Positions 21,808-31,333 are shown, counted from the stretch's first letter. The stretch is DNA of 64,000 nt from Pseudomonas taiwanensis (GCF_013393345.1 NZ_QJRF01000066.1:1-64000), one strand, 5' to 3'. A program made the numbers and translations. Notes: a model not told the origin generated them from the letters alone.

Positions 21808-23305
21808 CCAGCCTGCCGAACAGGCTTTCCGCCTGCATTTCCTCCCGCTCCTGGGCGAATCGGTAGGAGACGTAGTACTTGTACACGTTGCTCACGTAAT
21901 CGAGGGTTTCACGCCCCAGTTCCCTGGCCGCCATCCGCTCCACATGGCCGTACCAGCGATCCGGGTCGAGACCACTTTCCCGCGCCATGCGCCTGATCTT
22001 CTGCAAATTGCCGGGCCCGGCGTTATAGGCCGCAAGCAGCAGAAACATACGGTTGTCCGGCGTCAGCGCCGGGTCGTCCAGGTAGGTGTCGGCGAGAAAA
22101 CGCAGGTACTTGCTGGCAGCTTCGACGTTCCTTTCCGCACTGCTGCCTACGCCTGACACCCGCACGTTCGGGTCCGCCGCAGTACTCGGCAGCACCTGCA
22201 TCACCCCCACCGCGCCCTGGTTGCTGCGCGCACGCTGGTCGAATCGCGATTCGTGGAAGGCCTGGGCCATCAGCATCAGGGGGTCCAGGCCATGGCGCTC
22301 GGCGGACGCGATGAAGGCCCGATTGAGCCGGTGGAAACGACGCAGTTCGTCGGCTGAAGCCGGTTCATCGAGAAAGCGTCCGGCCTCCAGCCGCTCTTCC
22401 TTCCAGGCTCGCGCCGGGCGCCTGCCGCGCTGCTGGTCACTGAAAAACTCCGCCAGCACTTCACGCAGCTCGGGATTGCCGTCGCGCACGGCCCAGGCGT
22501 AGGGGCCACCCCAGGAGAACCCGAGGGGCTGGATCGCAAGGTTGCCCAAGGTCGGCTGCCAGGCTTTCGCCACGCGCCGGTCCACCACGGCTGCGGCGAG
22601 CGTCCCGGCATTCACCCGTCCCAGCAGCTCCTCGGGCTCGATGCCTTCGGACTGGGGCAACAGATGAATCGGCGCCAGACCACGCTCGCTGAAGGTCCGG
22701 CTCAGTTCCACCAGTCCCCAGAAATCATGGCTCAGCGCGGGTACCGCGACCTCCTTGCCGGCCAGGTCATCGAGGCGCGCAAGCTTCGCGCCGAAGGGGC
22801 CGCTCACCAGCACCGGTTCGCTGCGGAACTCGCCGGACGCCATGACCACCTGCCCACCGAAGCGTGCACGCTCGTCTGCCACCAAACCACCTGCGGCAAT
22901 GTCGCCGACGCCACGGATCAGGCTGGGCAGCAACTGGTCGCGGCTCACCGGGATGAACATCACGTGCCAGCGCGAACCACCACTCCGGCGCGGGTATCGC
23001 TGATTGAGCCAGCGTTCGAACGCCAGTCCGGTTTCATGGCTGACGCCCTTCTGGCGGCCTTGCTCGATATGGAAGAAGGTGCGGCTGTAAGGGACCAGGA
23101 TGCGGATGGTGCGGCGCTCGCGAAGGCATTCGAAATCATAGGTTCGATTCGGCGGCGGCTCGGGTGCGAGCATCGGCGCTGCAATCGGCGCGACGGTCTG
23201 CTGCACGGCGTGGGCCAGCGGCAGGACGCCCAGCAGCAGGCCGGCCGGCAGGGCGATCAGGCCCGGGAACGAGCGCAGCGAGGTGCGCCCTCTACGAGTT
23301 GCCAT
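21794..23305 (-). CDS. MltF-like membrane-associated lytic transglycosylase
   Basis: A 503-residue protein. After an N-terminal signal/anchor (FPGLIALPAGLLLGVLPLAHA) comes a periplasmic solute-binding-like domain (about 60-310; LDDLAGKEVAVPALSHDFW). An SLT lysozyme-like domain follows (about 330-470) with FHESRFDQRARSNQGAVGVMQ, where the Glu of HES is the catalytic acid, and LLLAAYNAGPGNLQKIRR. This order is that of MltF, which cleaves peptidoglycan glycan strands to 1,6-anhydro products. Divergent enough from canonical MltF that I leave the symbol blank. It stands alone and is convergent with the barrel gene. Confidence 0.87.
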   Translation of the reverse strand: MATRRGRTSLRSFPGLIALPAGLLLGVLPLAHAVQQTVAPIAAPMLAPEPPPNRTYDFECLRERRTIRILVPYSRTFFHIEQGRQKGVSHETGLAFERWLNQRYPRRSGGSRWHVMFIPVSRDQLLPSLIRGVGDIAAGGLVADERARFGGQVVMASGEFRSEPVLVSGPFGAKLARLDDLAGKEVAVPALSHDFWGLVELSRTFSERGLAPIHLLPQSEGIEPEELLGRVNAGTLAAAVVDRRVAKAWQPTLGNLAIQPLGFSWGGPYAWAVRDGNPELREVLAEFFSDQQRGRRPARAWKEERLEAGRFLDEPASADELRRFHRLNRAFIASAERHGLDPLMLMAQAFHESRFDQRARSNQGAVGVMQVLPSTAADPNVRVSGVGSSAERNVEAASKYLRFLADTYLDDPALTPDNRMFLLLAAYNAGPGNLQKIRRMARESGLDPDRWYGHVERMAARELGRETLDYVSNVYKYYVSYRFAQEREEMQAESLFGRLEKRG

Positions 23306-23392
23306 GGGAGTTCCTGTATTCGGATTCAGATCCGCCCGCGGGCCGGATAAACGCAGCCCGGGGCGGTGAGGCGAACCTCGGCGCCTGGCGGT

Positions 23393-24211
23393 TCAGTACC
23401 GCTGGGCGATGTAGCGGAAGGGATAATCGGGGGATTGATAGGTCCCGATCCTGCCGCGCTTGGGCAGCTTCGCTTCGCTTTCCTCGGGGACGTCCGCGTA
23501 GGGAATCTGGTCCAGGAGGTGCTGGATGACATTGAGGCGAACACGGCGCTTGTCCTCCGAGCGGGCGATATGCCAGGGCGCCCACGCGGTATCGGTCGCC
23601 ATGAACATTTCATCGCGCGCCCGGGTGTAGTCGTCCCAGCGCGTGAAGGACTTGATGTCCATCGGCGACAGCTTCCAGGTCTTGCGCCCGTCGCGGATGC
23701 GGTCCTCGAGCCGGCGCTCCTGCTCCTGCGGACTGACCTCCAGCCAGTACTTCAGCAGGATGATCCCCGACTCGACCACCGCGCGCTCGAACAGCGGCGT
23801 GAAGGCGAAGAACTTTTCAACCTCCTTGTCACTGCAGAAGCCCATGACCCGCTCGACGCCCGCGCGGTTGTACCAGCTCCTGTCGAAGATCACGACTTCG
23901 CCACCGGCCGGGAAGTGGCCGATGTAGCGCTGTACGTACATCTGCGACTTCTCCCGCTCCGTGGGCGTCGGCAACGCGACGGTACGGAAGATGCGCGGGC
24001 TGGTGCGTTCCGTGAGGGCCTTGATCACACCGCCCTTGCCGGCCCCATCCCGGCCTTCGAAGACGACGCAGACCTTGATCCCCTCCTGCACCACCCAGCG
24101 CTGCAGCTTCACCAGTTCGACATGCAACCTTTTCAGCTCCGCCTCGTACTGCTTGCGAGGCATCCTGAGGCCGTTGGCCAACTCCCTGGACTTGTCGGTT
24201 TTCCCGGTCAT
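23393..24211 (-). CDS. ppk2: Polyphosphate kinase 2
   Basis: A 272-residue PPK2 of the short single-domain type, which transfers phosphate between polyphosphate and nucleotides (mainly making GTP/ATP from the diphosphates). Walker A GRDGAGKG is at 53-60, the Walker B/lid region contains VVIFDRSWYNRAGVERVMGF, and WKLSPMDIKSFTRWDDY is family-typical. Alone between MltF-like and HlyD-like genes. Confidence 0.93.
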   Translation of the reverse strand: MTGKTDKSRELANGLRMPRKQYEAELKRLHVELVKLQRWVVQEGIKVCVVFEGRDGAGKGGVIKALTERTSPRIFRTVALPTPTEREKSQMYVQRYIGHFPAGGEVVIFDRSWYNRAGVERVMGFCSDKEVEKFFAFTPLFERAVVESGIILLKYWLEVSPQEQERRLEDRIRDGRKTWKLSPMDIKSFTRWDDYTRARDEMFMATDTAWAPWHIARSEDKRRVRLNVIQHLLDQIPYADVPEESEAKLPKRGRIGTYQSPDYPFRYIAQRY

Positions 24212-24455
24212 ACATCCCTCTCTCTGTCAGACATGCGGATTCCGCGCAGCGAAATCCATGCAGTTGTCCAGACGCGCTCGGGTACTCCCTGTGACCGTCC
24301 CGCACCCGGCCGGCGGGAACGTCCCGCCAGTCCTTGAAACCGGTGAGCAACAACGCGTTGCGCCGCCCAAGCCGGATTTCCCGCAGCCAGAAAAAATCAC
24401 CTGCCCGTCGCCCCGGCACCCGCAAAGGTTCGAGGGCGAAAGGCAGGTGCAACGC

Positions 24456-25415
24456 TCAATGGAAGGGGAAGATGTAGTTCATCCAGGCCGCCATGCGCAG
24501 GAGGATCTTGCGCATCACCGCCACGTGGTGGAAATGTTCGCTGTAGAGCGCCGCCTGACCGTAGGCGCCGCCGGGCATCAGGGATGCGTAGCGGGCATAG
24601 TCCGGGTCGGTGATCTCGACGATCACCGGCACCCGGCCAGGAGGCGGCGAGCCGGTGAAGCTGAGCAGGTTGCCGGAGGGCTGCACCTGGCCTTCGCCGA
24701 TCACCGAAATCACCTGCTTCACCTTGCCCTTGAACACCTGGCCCGGGATGCCGTCGAACGCCACTTCGGCCTCGTCGCCGGGGGTCAGTCGCAGCTGGCT
24801 GTTCTGGCGCATCCAGGCGGCGATGTAGTGGCCCTCGTCCGGGATGAACACCATCGACGGACGCAGCGGCAACCGCGTGGCCATCATGCCCGGGCGCAGC
24901 GACACATGGGTCACGAAGCCCTTGCTCGGCGCGCGCACCACGGTGTGGTCGAGGTCGAACTGGGCGATGTTCAGCTGTGCCTGCAGGTCATCCACCCGTG
25001 CGGTGGTGAGGTCCACGTCGCGGCGGTTGCCGACATTGCGGGCAGCCAGTTCACGGGCACGGGACTGGTCGGCACGAGCCGACACCAGCTGCGCCTTGAT
25101 GGATTTGACCTTGTTTTCGAACGGCGTCGGGTCGATGCGGAACAGCACGTCGCCCTTCTCCAGCGGCTGGTTGGTCTTGACCGGCACCTCCACCACCTGG
25201 CCGCTCACAGTCGGAACCACCGGTGTCGACACGAAGTAACTGCGCGCCACTTCGGAGTACGGGTGGTTGTAGTTCATCAGGAAGATCAGGGTCCCGATCA
25301 GCACCACGCCGCCCAGTGCGGCAGTGGGCACCGACCACTTGTTCAGCGGGATGCGGAAGATCTTGAAGATGGCAACGCAGATGGCCGTGTAGGTGAGGAT
25401 CAGCAACAGGTCCAT
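24456..25415 (-). CDS. HlyD-family membrane fusion/secretion protein
   Basis: A 319-residue inner-membrane periplasmic adaptor. Two N-terminal hydrophobic spans (LLLILTYTAICVAIFKIF and ALGGVVLIGTLIFLM) precede a biotinyl-lipoyl half-motif (VVPTVSGQVVEVPVKTNQPL), a coiled-coil hairpin (about 105-155), the second half-motif (DHTVVRAPSKGFVTHVSLRPG) and beta-barrel segments. It pairs with a DUF3302 protein directly upstream (1-base gap), as in the E. coli yiaVW pair. No ABC, MFS or outer-membrane channel gene adjoins, so its partner is unknown. Confidence 0.88.
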   Translation of the reverse strand: MDLLLILTYTAICVAIFKIFRIPLNKWSVPTAALGGVVLIGTLIFLMNYNHPYSEVARSYFVSTPVVPTVSGQVVEVPVKTNQPLEKGDVLFRIDPTPFENKVKSIKAQLVSARADQSRARELAARNVGNRRDVDLTTARVDDLQAQLNIAQFDLDHTVVRAPSKGFVTHVSLRPGMMATRLPLRPSMVFIPDEGHYIAAWMRQNSQLRLTPGDEAEVAFDGIPGQVFKGKVKQVISVIGEGQVQPSGNLLSFTGSPPPGRVPVIVEITDPDYARYASLMPGGAYGQAALYSEHFHHVAVMRKILLRMAAWMNYIFPFH

Positions 25416-25416
25416 G

Positions 25417-25770
25417 TCAGGCCTCCTCTACCGCGCGGGCCGAACGGGGCGCGCCCTGCCCTTCCAGGCGTTCCAGACGCCGGCGCATCTCGGCCAGTTG
25501 CTGCTCCAGTTCGGCCTTCGGTGTGCCGAAGCCCCAGCCGCGATCCTCGCGGTACAACATGGCCCAGATCCACAGGAACGGCCACAGCGCATGGAGGGTG
25601 AACAGGCTCACCCAGCCGGCGGCGTGGATCGCATCCTGGTGCGGATGGTTACGCCGCTTGGAGATTTCGTAAGGGATGTCGTGGATCACGATGATGCCGT
25701 AGAACAGCACGATCACGACGAAGAACAGCACGCCAAGGGCGAAGTAATCGAGAATCCCGTCACTTACCAT
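25417..25770 (-). CDS. DUF3302 inner-membrane protein (YiaW-like)
   Basis: A 117-residue protein with two membrane spans (YFALGVLFFVVIVLFYGIIVI and AAGWVSLFTLHALWPFLWIWAM) and a C-terminal charged coiled coil (ELEQQLAEMRRRLERLE). ATG 25770 is chosen for its AGGTGA site; the frame extends further upstream without support. It is the first gene of the pair with the HlyD-like gene, which starts one base after its stop. Confidence 0.85.
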   Translation of the reverse strand: MVSDGILDYFALGVLFFVVIVLFYGIIVIHDIPYEISKRRNHPHQDAIHAAGWVSLFTLHALWPFLWIWAMLYREDRGWGFGTPKAELEQQLAEMRRRLERLEGQGAPRSARAVEEA

Positions 25771-25941
25771 TTCATCACCTGGTTTTTTGGGGGAAGACGT
25801 CCGCATCCGGCTGGGTTGTGCAAGGCGCCGGAGATGTTGCGGATTCGAGGCCAGACCGCTGTGCGCCAGTGTTTCCGGCGCACGCGAAAAGGAACCGGCC
25901 ATCGACCGGCTCCCACCTGGGTATTTATCGGGGGAGGCCCG

Positions 25942-26598
25942 TCAGGGCCTGAAGTTGCGCGCGTCCCGCGCCCAGTCATCGAGCACGGGCTTGAGGTCGT
26001 CCAGTACCAGCGGAGTCTTGCGGTTTTCCAGGCTCAAGCCCTGGCCCTTGCGCACCGTCCTGACGACGGGCTTGCCGCTGGCTGCATCCACCGCTTCCAC
26101 TTCGGCGTAGATGGCCACTTCCTGGTCGCGCGCTCCCGCCGCCGTGGTGGTGGCAGCCGCCAGCAGGGCGATCGGGATGACCTCATAGACCTTCAGGTGC
26201 TCGTTGGAGATCGCCACGGCGGAGATGGACGGACGCACGATCAGGGTGTCCGCCTCCGGTGTACCGACCAGGCGGGCCTTGCCAATCAGTTCGCGCTGCA
26301 ACGACATGCGCATGTAGGCGGCGATCTGGTCCATGGTCTGCTGGCTCATCTGGTCGCTGGGGGCCTGGGCCGGATGGAACACCGGCTTTTCCACCAGGAG
26401 CGTGCCGTAGCGCTTCGGGTCGAAGTCCGGCGCGGTCCAGCGCAGCACGGGCTCACCGCTGGCGGACATGGTTTCTTCGAGCTTCGAATAATCCCCGAGG
26501 AAACCCGAGTACTCCTCGGGTTGGGTGATCTTGCTGGAACAGCCGCTGCCGAGCAGGACAACGCCTGCCAGCGCAAGGGTGCAAAGCGGTTTCGCCAT
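25942..26598 (-). CDS. DUF3313-like lipoprotein
   Basis: A 218-residue lipoprotein: signal LCTLALAGVVLLGSGCSS with lipobox GSGC (Cys 20). The mature part begins with the segment EYSGFLGDYSKLEE that marks the DUF3313 family, followed by WTAPDFDPKRYGTLLVEKPVF and IYAEVEAVDAASGKPV. ATG 26598 has GGAG seven bases upstream. Function unknown; probably outer-membrane attached. Single-gene unit. Confidence 0.85.
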   Translation of the reverse strand: MAKPLCTLALAGVVLLGSGCSSKITQPEEYSGFLGDYSKLEETMSASGEPVLRWTAPDFDPKRYGTLLVEKPVFHPAQAPSDQMSQQTMDQIAAYMRMSLQRELIGKARLVGTPEADTLIVRPSISAVAISNEHLKVYEVIPIALLAAATTTAAGARDQEVAIYAEVEAVDAASGKPVVRTVRKGQGLSLENRKTPLVLDDLKPVLDDWARDARNFRP

Positions 26599-26973
26599 GA
26601 ATGACTCCAGGAGTTTGTCGGGGCGGGCGCACACGCTTTCCACCCCTTGGAACCGGGTCGCAAAGCCTAGGGATAGCCGCCAACTGGCTCTTTGCATCTC
26701 ACGACAAAAATTTCGCATTTGATGACAGCGTGACGCAGTTCCTTGCAACAAAACATGTCGATCCGCATCACGTCGTCGGAGATGCGCCCGATTGAATACG
26801 AGCTGCGCTTTATCACTCCCCGCGATAAAGGCATGCCAAGTCATTCCTTTCATTCATCAGCGGGACGTGTTGAGCTCGGCTGGCGAGAAATTTGTGCGGA
26901 ATTCGACGACCGTCAGTTCGCCGACGACCCGCTACCTGCTAAAACAAACAACGAGCCCTATCGCAGTTCACTT
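26599..26973. other. Intergenic region between lipoprotein and ChaC-like genes
   Basis: A 375-base gap between divergent genes. It must hold both promoters. A 7-bp inverted repeat (ctttatc and gataaag, nine bases apart, about 26807-26829) is the only structure I see. The frame upstream of the ChaC-like start is open but not protein-like. Confidence 0.4.
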
Positions 26974-27633
26974 ATGGCCGGCAGCATTCCAGAAACCACT
27001 TTCACGCCCTACCCGCCCCTGCTCGAGCAGCCGGTCCAGCTCACTCGCGCGGAACTGCTCGCTTCCCTGGAAAACACCATGGCGCGCCATCGCGGCGGGC
27101 CCGTCTGGCTGTTTGCCTATGGCTCGCTGATCTGGCGACCGGAATGTCCTGCGGTGGAGTCCCGCCGCGCGCGTATCCACGGCTATCACCGCGGCCTCTA
27201 CCTCTGGTCGCTGATCCATCGCGGCACGCCGGAAACGCCGGGGCTGGTGCTGGGCCTGGACCGTGGCGGCTCCTGTGCAGGCTTCGCCTATCGCCTTCCG
27301 GAAGAGCAACTGCACGAACACCTGTTCGCTCTCTGGCAGCGGGAAATGCCCGATGCCGCCTACCAGCCGAAATGGCTCAACTGCCAATTGGCGGGCGGGC
27401 CCCAGGTGCAGGCCCTTGGCTTCGTGTTGCGCCGTGACTTCGCCTGTTATGCCGGCGCCCTGCCGGACCACGTGCTGCGCCAGGTGTTCGACGGCGCGAG
27501 CGGCCACTACGGCAGCACGCGGGACTACGTGGAGAAAACCGCGAGCACCCTCCGCGCCCACGCCATGCCCGACCGCAAGCTGGAAGAAGCGCTGGTGCGT
27601 TGCTGCAAGCAGGGTGCGCTGGTCTTCAGCTGA
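26974..27633 (+). CDS. ChaC-like gamma-glutamylcyclotransferase
   Basis: This 219-residue protein has the GGCT-fold signature FAYGSLIW near residues 48-55 and the ChaC patterns RIHGYHRGLYLWS, RGTPETPGLVLGLDRGG and GSTRDYVEKT. ChaC enzymes split glutathione into 5-oxoproline and Cys-Gly in the cytoplasm. The frame is open 230 bases further upstream but only ATG 26974 gives a family-length protein; no strong ribosome site precedes it, so the start is uncertain. Confidence 0.88.
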   Translation: MAGSIPETTFTPYPPLLEQPVQLTRAELLASLENTMARHRGGPVWLFAYGSLIWRPECPAVESRRARIHGYHRGLYLWSLIHRGTPETPGLVLGLDRGGSCAGFAYRLPEEQLHEHLFALWQREMPDAAYQPKWLNCQLAGGPQVQALGFVLRRDFACYAGALPDHVLRQVFDGASGHYGSTRDYVEKTASTLRAHAMPDRKLEEALVRCCKQGALVFS

Positions 27634-27776
27634 AGCGGTGGCAATCCGTTCCTGCCCCGGCAACCTGCTTACCACTCAACACGAAATTTCCTGCACGGGT
27701 CTGCCTTGAACCCCTACGAGGCGAATGAGTAGTTTTCCGGCCTCGACTCTGCGTTCCCCGACTCACGGAAATTGGC

Positions 27777-28037
27777 ATGAAGACTCTGCATCGCTTCCCG
27801 ACTCTGGAAGACTTCAACGACGACGTGCTGGACGTGCGCGACGACTCCAGCCCCGAGGCGTTCCACCGCCTGGGCGACTACCGGCTGGTGCAAGTCTGCC
27901 GCCTGATCGAACGCCTGCGTCTTGAACAGGGATCAGGCACCGCCGACCGCCTGCGCCAGGAAGCCCTGCTATCGGGAATGGAAGCGCTGCTGATGGATGC
28001 ACACATGATGTATGCGCGGGCCCAGCGCGCGACGTAG
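27777..28037 (+). CDS. Small conserved-looking protein, unknown function
   Basis: An 86-residue acidic, mostly helical soluble protein (EAFHRLGDYRLVQVCRLIERLRLEQ, then RLRQEALLSGMEALLMDAHMMYARAQ). No signal peptide or membrane span. It stands alone, followed by a REP pair. Codon use is like its neighbours. Function not recognised. Confidence 0.65.
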   Translation: MKTLHRFPTLEDFNDDVLDVRDDSSPEAFHRLGDYRLVQVCRLIERLRLEQGSGTADRLRQEALLSGMEALLMDAHMMYARAQRAT

Positions 28038-28047
28038 AAACTTCTTG

Positions 28048-28112
28048 TGTAGGAGCGAGCTTGCTCGCGAAGATTCGGAGTCAAGCGATTCGCGAGCAAG
28101 CTCGCTCCTACA
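28048..28112. repeat. REP element pair (inverted)
   Basis: Two facing copies of TAGGAGCGAGCTTGCTCGCG with a short spacer, identical in arms to 10975-11039. It lies between the 27777 gene and the 3' end of nirD. Confidence 0.9.
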
Positions 28113-28205
28113 GAAACAGCCGCTCACTCTGGATGACTTTCCGCTGACGATCAGGTGGGCCTGAACCGCTTTTGGTCCCCCGGCGCGGCGTAGAAACTCA
28201 GCCGT

Positions 28206-28574
28206 TCAATCAACGCCAACTTCGACCACATCCCCCTGCAACCTGACTGGCCATACCCGCAGCTTCTGCTCCGGGTACTCCAGGCAAGAACCGTCCTCCA
28301 GACGGTAGTGCTGCTTGTAGAGCGGCGAGGCGATTACCAGGTCGCCGCCGAGGTGGCCGATGATGCCGCGGCCGATCACGTTGGCATGGGCCATTGGGTC
28401 GTGGTTCTGCACCGCGAACAACTGCTCACCCTCCTCGCCCTTCAGGTAGAACAGCGCTACCTGGATGTTGCTCACCCGGGCCACCACGCCCGAATTAGGC
28501 ACCAGATCCTCCCGGCGGCAGACGGTTTGCCAACGGCCCCGGACTTCATTGCGTTGCAAGCTTGCTTCGATCAT
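28206..28574 (-). CDS. nirD: NADH nitrite reductase small subunit NirD
   Basis: A 122-residue Rieske-like fold subunit of assimilatory nitrite reductase (VCRREDLVPNSGVVARV, VQNHDPMAHANVIGRGIIG, SPLYKQHYRLEDGSCL). As usual for NirD, it lacks the His/Cys ligands of true Rieske proteins. Its ATG shares one base with the nirB stop, so the two are translationally coupled, and both are transcribed from the control region at 31133-31725. Confidence 0.93.
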   Translation of the reverse strand: MIEASLQRNEVRGRWQTVCRREDLVPNSGVVARVSNIQVALFYLKGEEGEQLFAVQNHDPMAHANVIGRGIIGHLGGDLVIASPLYKQHYRLEDGSCLEYPEQKLRVWPVRLQGDVVEVGVD

Positions 28575-31132
28575 CAGACCACCTCCTCGGCTACTGGGAT
28601 CAAGGTGAGCTCGGCCGCCCGCGCCGGACGGATCTGCCCACGTTCTTTGACGAAATGGATGTCCGGGTCGCCGCTCGCGTCGTTGACGAAGGTGCGGAAG
28701 CGCTTGAGCTTCTCCGGGTCGTTGATGGCGTTGGTCCACTCGCATTCGTAGCGATCCACCACCAGTTGCATCTGTGCTTCCAGCTCCGCACCCAGGCCCA
28801 GGCTGTCGTCGATGATCACCGCCTTGAGGTAGTCCAGGCCGCCTTCCAGGCTCTCGCGCCAGACCGAGGTGCGCTGCAGCTTGTCGGCGGTGCGGATGTA
28901 GAACATCAGGAAGCGGTCGATGTAGCGGATCAGGGTTTCGTCATCCAGATCGGTGGCGAACAGCTCCGCGTGGCGCGGGCGCATGCCGCCGTTGCCACTG
29001 ACATAGAGGTTCCAGCCTTTCTCGGTGGCGATCACGCCCACGTCCTTGCTCTGCGCCTCGGCACATTCGCGGGTGCAGCCGGAGACAGCGAACTTCAGCT
29101 TGTGCGGGGAACGCAGGCCCTTGTAGCGGTGCTCGATATCCAGGGCCATCTTCACGCTGTCCTGCACGCCGTAGCGGCACCAGGTGCTGCCGACGCAGGA
29201 CTTCACGGTACGGGTCGACTTGCCGTAGGCGTGGCCGGTCTCGAAGCCGGCGGCGATCAGCTCCGCCCAGATATCCGGCAGCTCGTGGAGTTGGGCACCG
29301 AACAGGTCGATGCGCTGGCCGCCGGTGATCTTGGTGTAGAGGTCGTACTTCTTCGCCACTTCGCCGATGGCGATCAGGCCTTCCGGGGTGATCTCGCCAC
29401 CGGGGATGCGCGGCACCACCGAGTAGGTGCCGTTCTTCTGCATGTTGGCCATGAAGGTGTCGTTGGTGTCCTGCAGCGGCACCAGCCAGGGGTCCTGGAT
29501 CGGCCGGTTCCAGCAGGACGCGAGGATGGAGCCGATGGCCGGCTTGCAGATCTCGCAGCCGACATGGCCGCGACCGTGTTTGGCGAGCATTTCCTCGAAG
29601 GTCTCGATGCCTTCCACCCGCACCAGTGCATAGAGCTCCTGACGGGTGTAGGCGAAGTGCTCGCAAAGGCTTTTGTCCACCGCCACGCCACGGGCCGACA
29701 GCTCGTGCTCGACCACTTGTTTGAGCAGCGCCGCGCAACCGCCGCAGCCGGTGGCCGCCTTGGTGCAGGTCTTGACCCCGGCGACGTCGGTGCAGCCGCT
29801 ATCGATGGCAGAGCAGATCGCGCCCTTGCTGACGTTGTGGCAGGAACAGATGGTGGCGGTGGCCGGCAGCGCGTCCGCGCCCAGGGCCGGAGCGCCCTCG
29901 CCCGCCGGCAGGATCAGGCTGGACGGGTCAGCTGGCAGCGCAATGCCGTTCTGCACGTATTGCAGCAGCGTGTCGTAGTAGCTGTTGTCGCCCACCAGCA
30001 CGGCACCCAGGGCCTGCTTGCCGTCGGCGGACACCACGAGCCGGCGGTAGCTGGAAGCAGCTTCGTCGATGAAGCGGTAGCTGCGCGCGCCAGGCAACGC
30101 ACCGTGGGCATCGCCGATGGAGCCCACATCCACGCCCAACAGCTTCAGCTTGGTGGACATGTCGGCGCCGATGAAGGGATCGGCGTCTTCACCGCAGAGC
30201 TGCGTGGCGACGCTGCGGGCCATCTGGTAGCCGGGAGCGACCAGGCCGAAGATGCTGCCGTTCCAGGCGGCACACTCACCGATGGCGAAGATGTCCGAAT
30301 CCGAGGTCAGGCACTGGCCATCGATCGCCACGCCGCCGCGCGCGCCCAGTTCGAGGCCGCACTGGCGCGCGAGGGCATCCTGTGGGCGGATACCAGCGGA
30401 AAAGACGATCAGGTCGGTTTCGAGGAAATCCTCGCCAGCGAAGTTCATCCGATAGCGATAGTCCTCGCCGGCGCTGATGGACTGGGTGGCCTTGGAGAGG
30501 TGCACACCCACGCCGAGCGCTTCGATACGCGCCTTGAGGGCCGCACCGCCGAGGTCGTCGAGCTGGACCGGCATGAGGCGCGGGGCGAACTCCACCACGT
30601 GGGCGTCGAGACCCAGGGACTTCAGCGCGTTGGCCGCTTCCAGACCCAGCAGACCGCCGCCCACCACCACGCCACGACGTGCCTGGGCGGCAGCCGCGCG
30701 AATGGTGTCGAGATCCGCCAGGGTGCGGTAGACCAGGCGCGAGTCGCCTTCGGCGCCCTCAATAGGGGGCACGAAAGGATAGGAACCGGTGGCCAGCACC
30801 AGCTTGTCATAGGCCAGGCTACCGTTGGCGGTCATCACCTCGCGCCGCTCGCGGTCGATGCCCAGCACGGGCACGCCCAGGTGGAGGGTCACGCCCGGCG
30901 TCTGATAGAGGCTGGCCTCGCTCAGGGCCAGGGATTCGGCATCGCGGCCCGTGAAGTATTCGGAGAGGTGCACGCGGTCATAGGCACGCAGCGGCTCTTC
31001 GCTGAAGACTTCGATGCGATAGCGGTCCAGGGCGCCGCGCTCGATCAATTGCTCGACGCAATGATGGCCGACCATGCCATTGCCGATGACGATCAGCGTT
31101 TGCACATCAGTGGAAGCGACGTTGGAGTTCAT
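28574..31132 (-). CDS. nirB: NADH nitrite reductase large subunit NirB
   Basis: This 852-residue cytoplasmic enzyme reduces nitrite to ammonium with NADH. Order: FAD/NAD-binding domain (VIGNGMVGHHCVEQL near 15), a BFD-like [2Fe-2S] segment near 428-465 (CSCHNVSKGAIC...CGGC), two ferredoxin-like halves, and the siroheme-[4Fe-4S] cysteines CVGSTWC (~646) and CTREC (~686). Start ATG 31132 is chosen because the longer frame reads into the leader terminator. A sigma-54 promoter and an attenuator precede it. In P. aeruginosa the nitrate reductase gene is co-directional; here it is divergent. Confidence 0.95.
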   Translation of the reverse strand: MNSNVASTDVQTLIVIGNGMVGHHCVEQLIERGALDRYRIEVFSEEPLRAYDRVHLSEYFTGRDAESLALSEASLYQTPGVTLHLGVPVLGIDRERREVMTANGSLAYDKLVLATGSYPFVPPIEGAEGDSRLVYRTLADLDTIRAAAAQARRGVVVGGGLLGLEAANALKSLGLDAHVVEFAPRLMPVQLDDLGGAALKARIEALGVGVHLSKATQSISAGEDYRYRMNFAGEDFLETDLIVFSAGIRPQDALARQCGLELGARGGVAIDGQCLTSDSDIFAIGECAAWNGSIFGLVAPGYQMARSVATQLCGEDADPFIGADMSTKLKLLGVDVGSIGDAHGALPGARSYRFIDEAASSYRRLVVSADGKQALGAVLVGDNSYYDTLLQYVQNGIALPADPSSLILPAGEGAPALGADALPATATICSCHNVSKGAICSAIDSGCTDVAGVKTCTKAATGCGGCAALLKQVVEHELSARGVAVDKSLCEHFAYTRQELYALVRVEGIETFEEMLAKHGRGHVGCEICKPAIGSILASCWNRPIQDPWLVPLQDTNDTFMANMQKNGTYSVVPRIPGGEITPEGLIAIGEVAKKYDLYTKITGGQRIDLFGAQLHELPDIWAELIAAGFETGHAYGKSTRTVKSCVGSTWCRYGVQDSVKMALDIEHRYKGLRSPHKLKFAVSGCTRECAEAQSKDVGVIATEKGWNLYVSGNGGMRPRHAELFATDLDDETLIRYIDRFLMFYIRTADKLQRTSVWRESLEGGLDYLKAVIIDDSLGLGAELEAQMQLVVDRYECEWTNAINDPEKLKRFRTFVNDASGDPDIHFVKERGQIRPARAAELTLIPVAEEVV

Positions 31133-31172
31133 AGGTAGCACCCGGCCCAAGCCAATCACGTTTTCTGGGGGC

Positions 31173-31211
31173 AAAAAAAAGCGCCTGGGACTTATCGTCC
31201 CAGGCGCCTTT
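31173..31211 (-). terminator. Attenuator (intrinsic terminator) in the nirB leader
   Basis: On the minus strand, gcgcctgggac, a 5-base loop and gtcccaggcgc form a perfect 11-bp stem followed by eight T. It lies 40 bases before the nirB start and about 115 bases after the predicted transcript start, so it must be read through for expression. NasT-type ANTAR antitermination is the known mechanism for such nitrate/nitrite leaders. Confidence 0.85.
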
Positions 31212-31295
31212 GCCTGTTCGTTCTTCGATGCCGCCGAGCCACTTTGCTTGGGGCACCTGTAATCCCGGGAGTGATCGCCTTTGATCTGCCGGGCC

Positions 31296-31320
31296 GCCCT
31301 CCGCGTTGTTCGCGGTGGGC
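31296..31320 (-). promoter_or_regulatory. First leader hairpin of nirB
   Basis: Arms gcccaccgcg and cgcggagggc (one mismatch) with a 5-base loop form a hairpin at the very 5' end of the predicted nirB RNA. It occupies the place of the first antiterminator hairpin in NasT-controlled leaders, though the loop is not the usual six bases. Confidence 0.5.
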
Positions 31321-31333
31321 CTGGTCCTGCCTA

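Noticed and set aside
28562..31138. Plus-strand frame of 858 codons over nirB
   Set aside because: Antisense shadow of nirB, which has all the expected cofactor motifs; the shadow has no family likeness.
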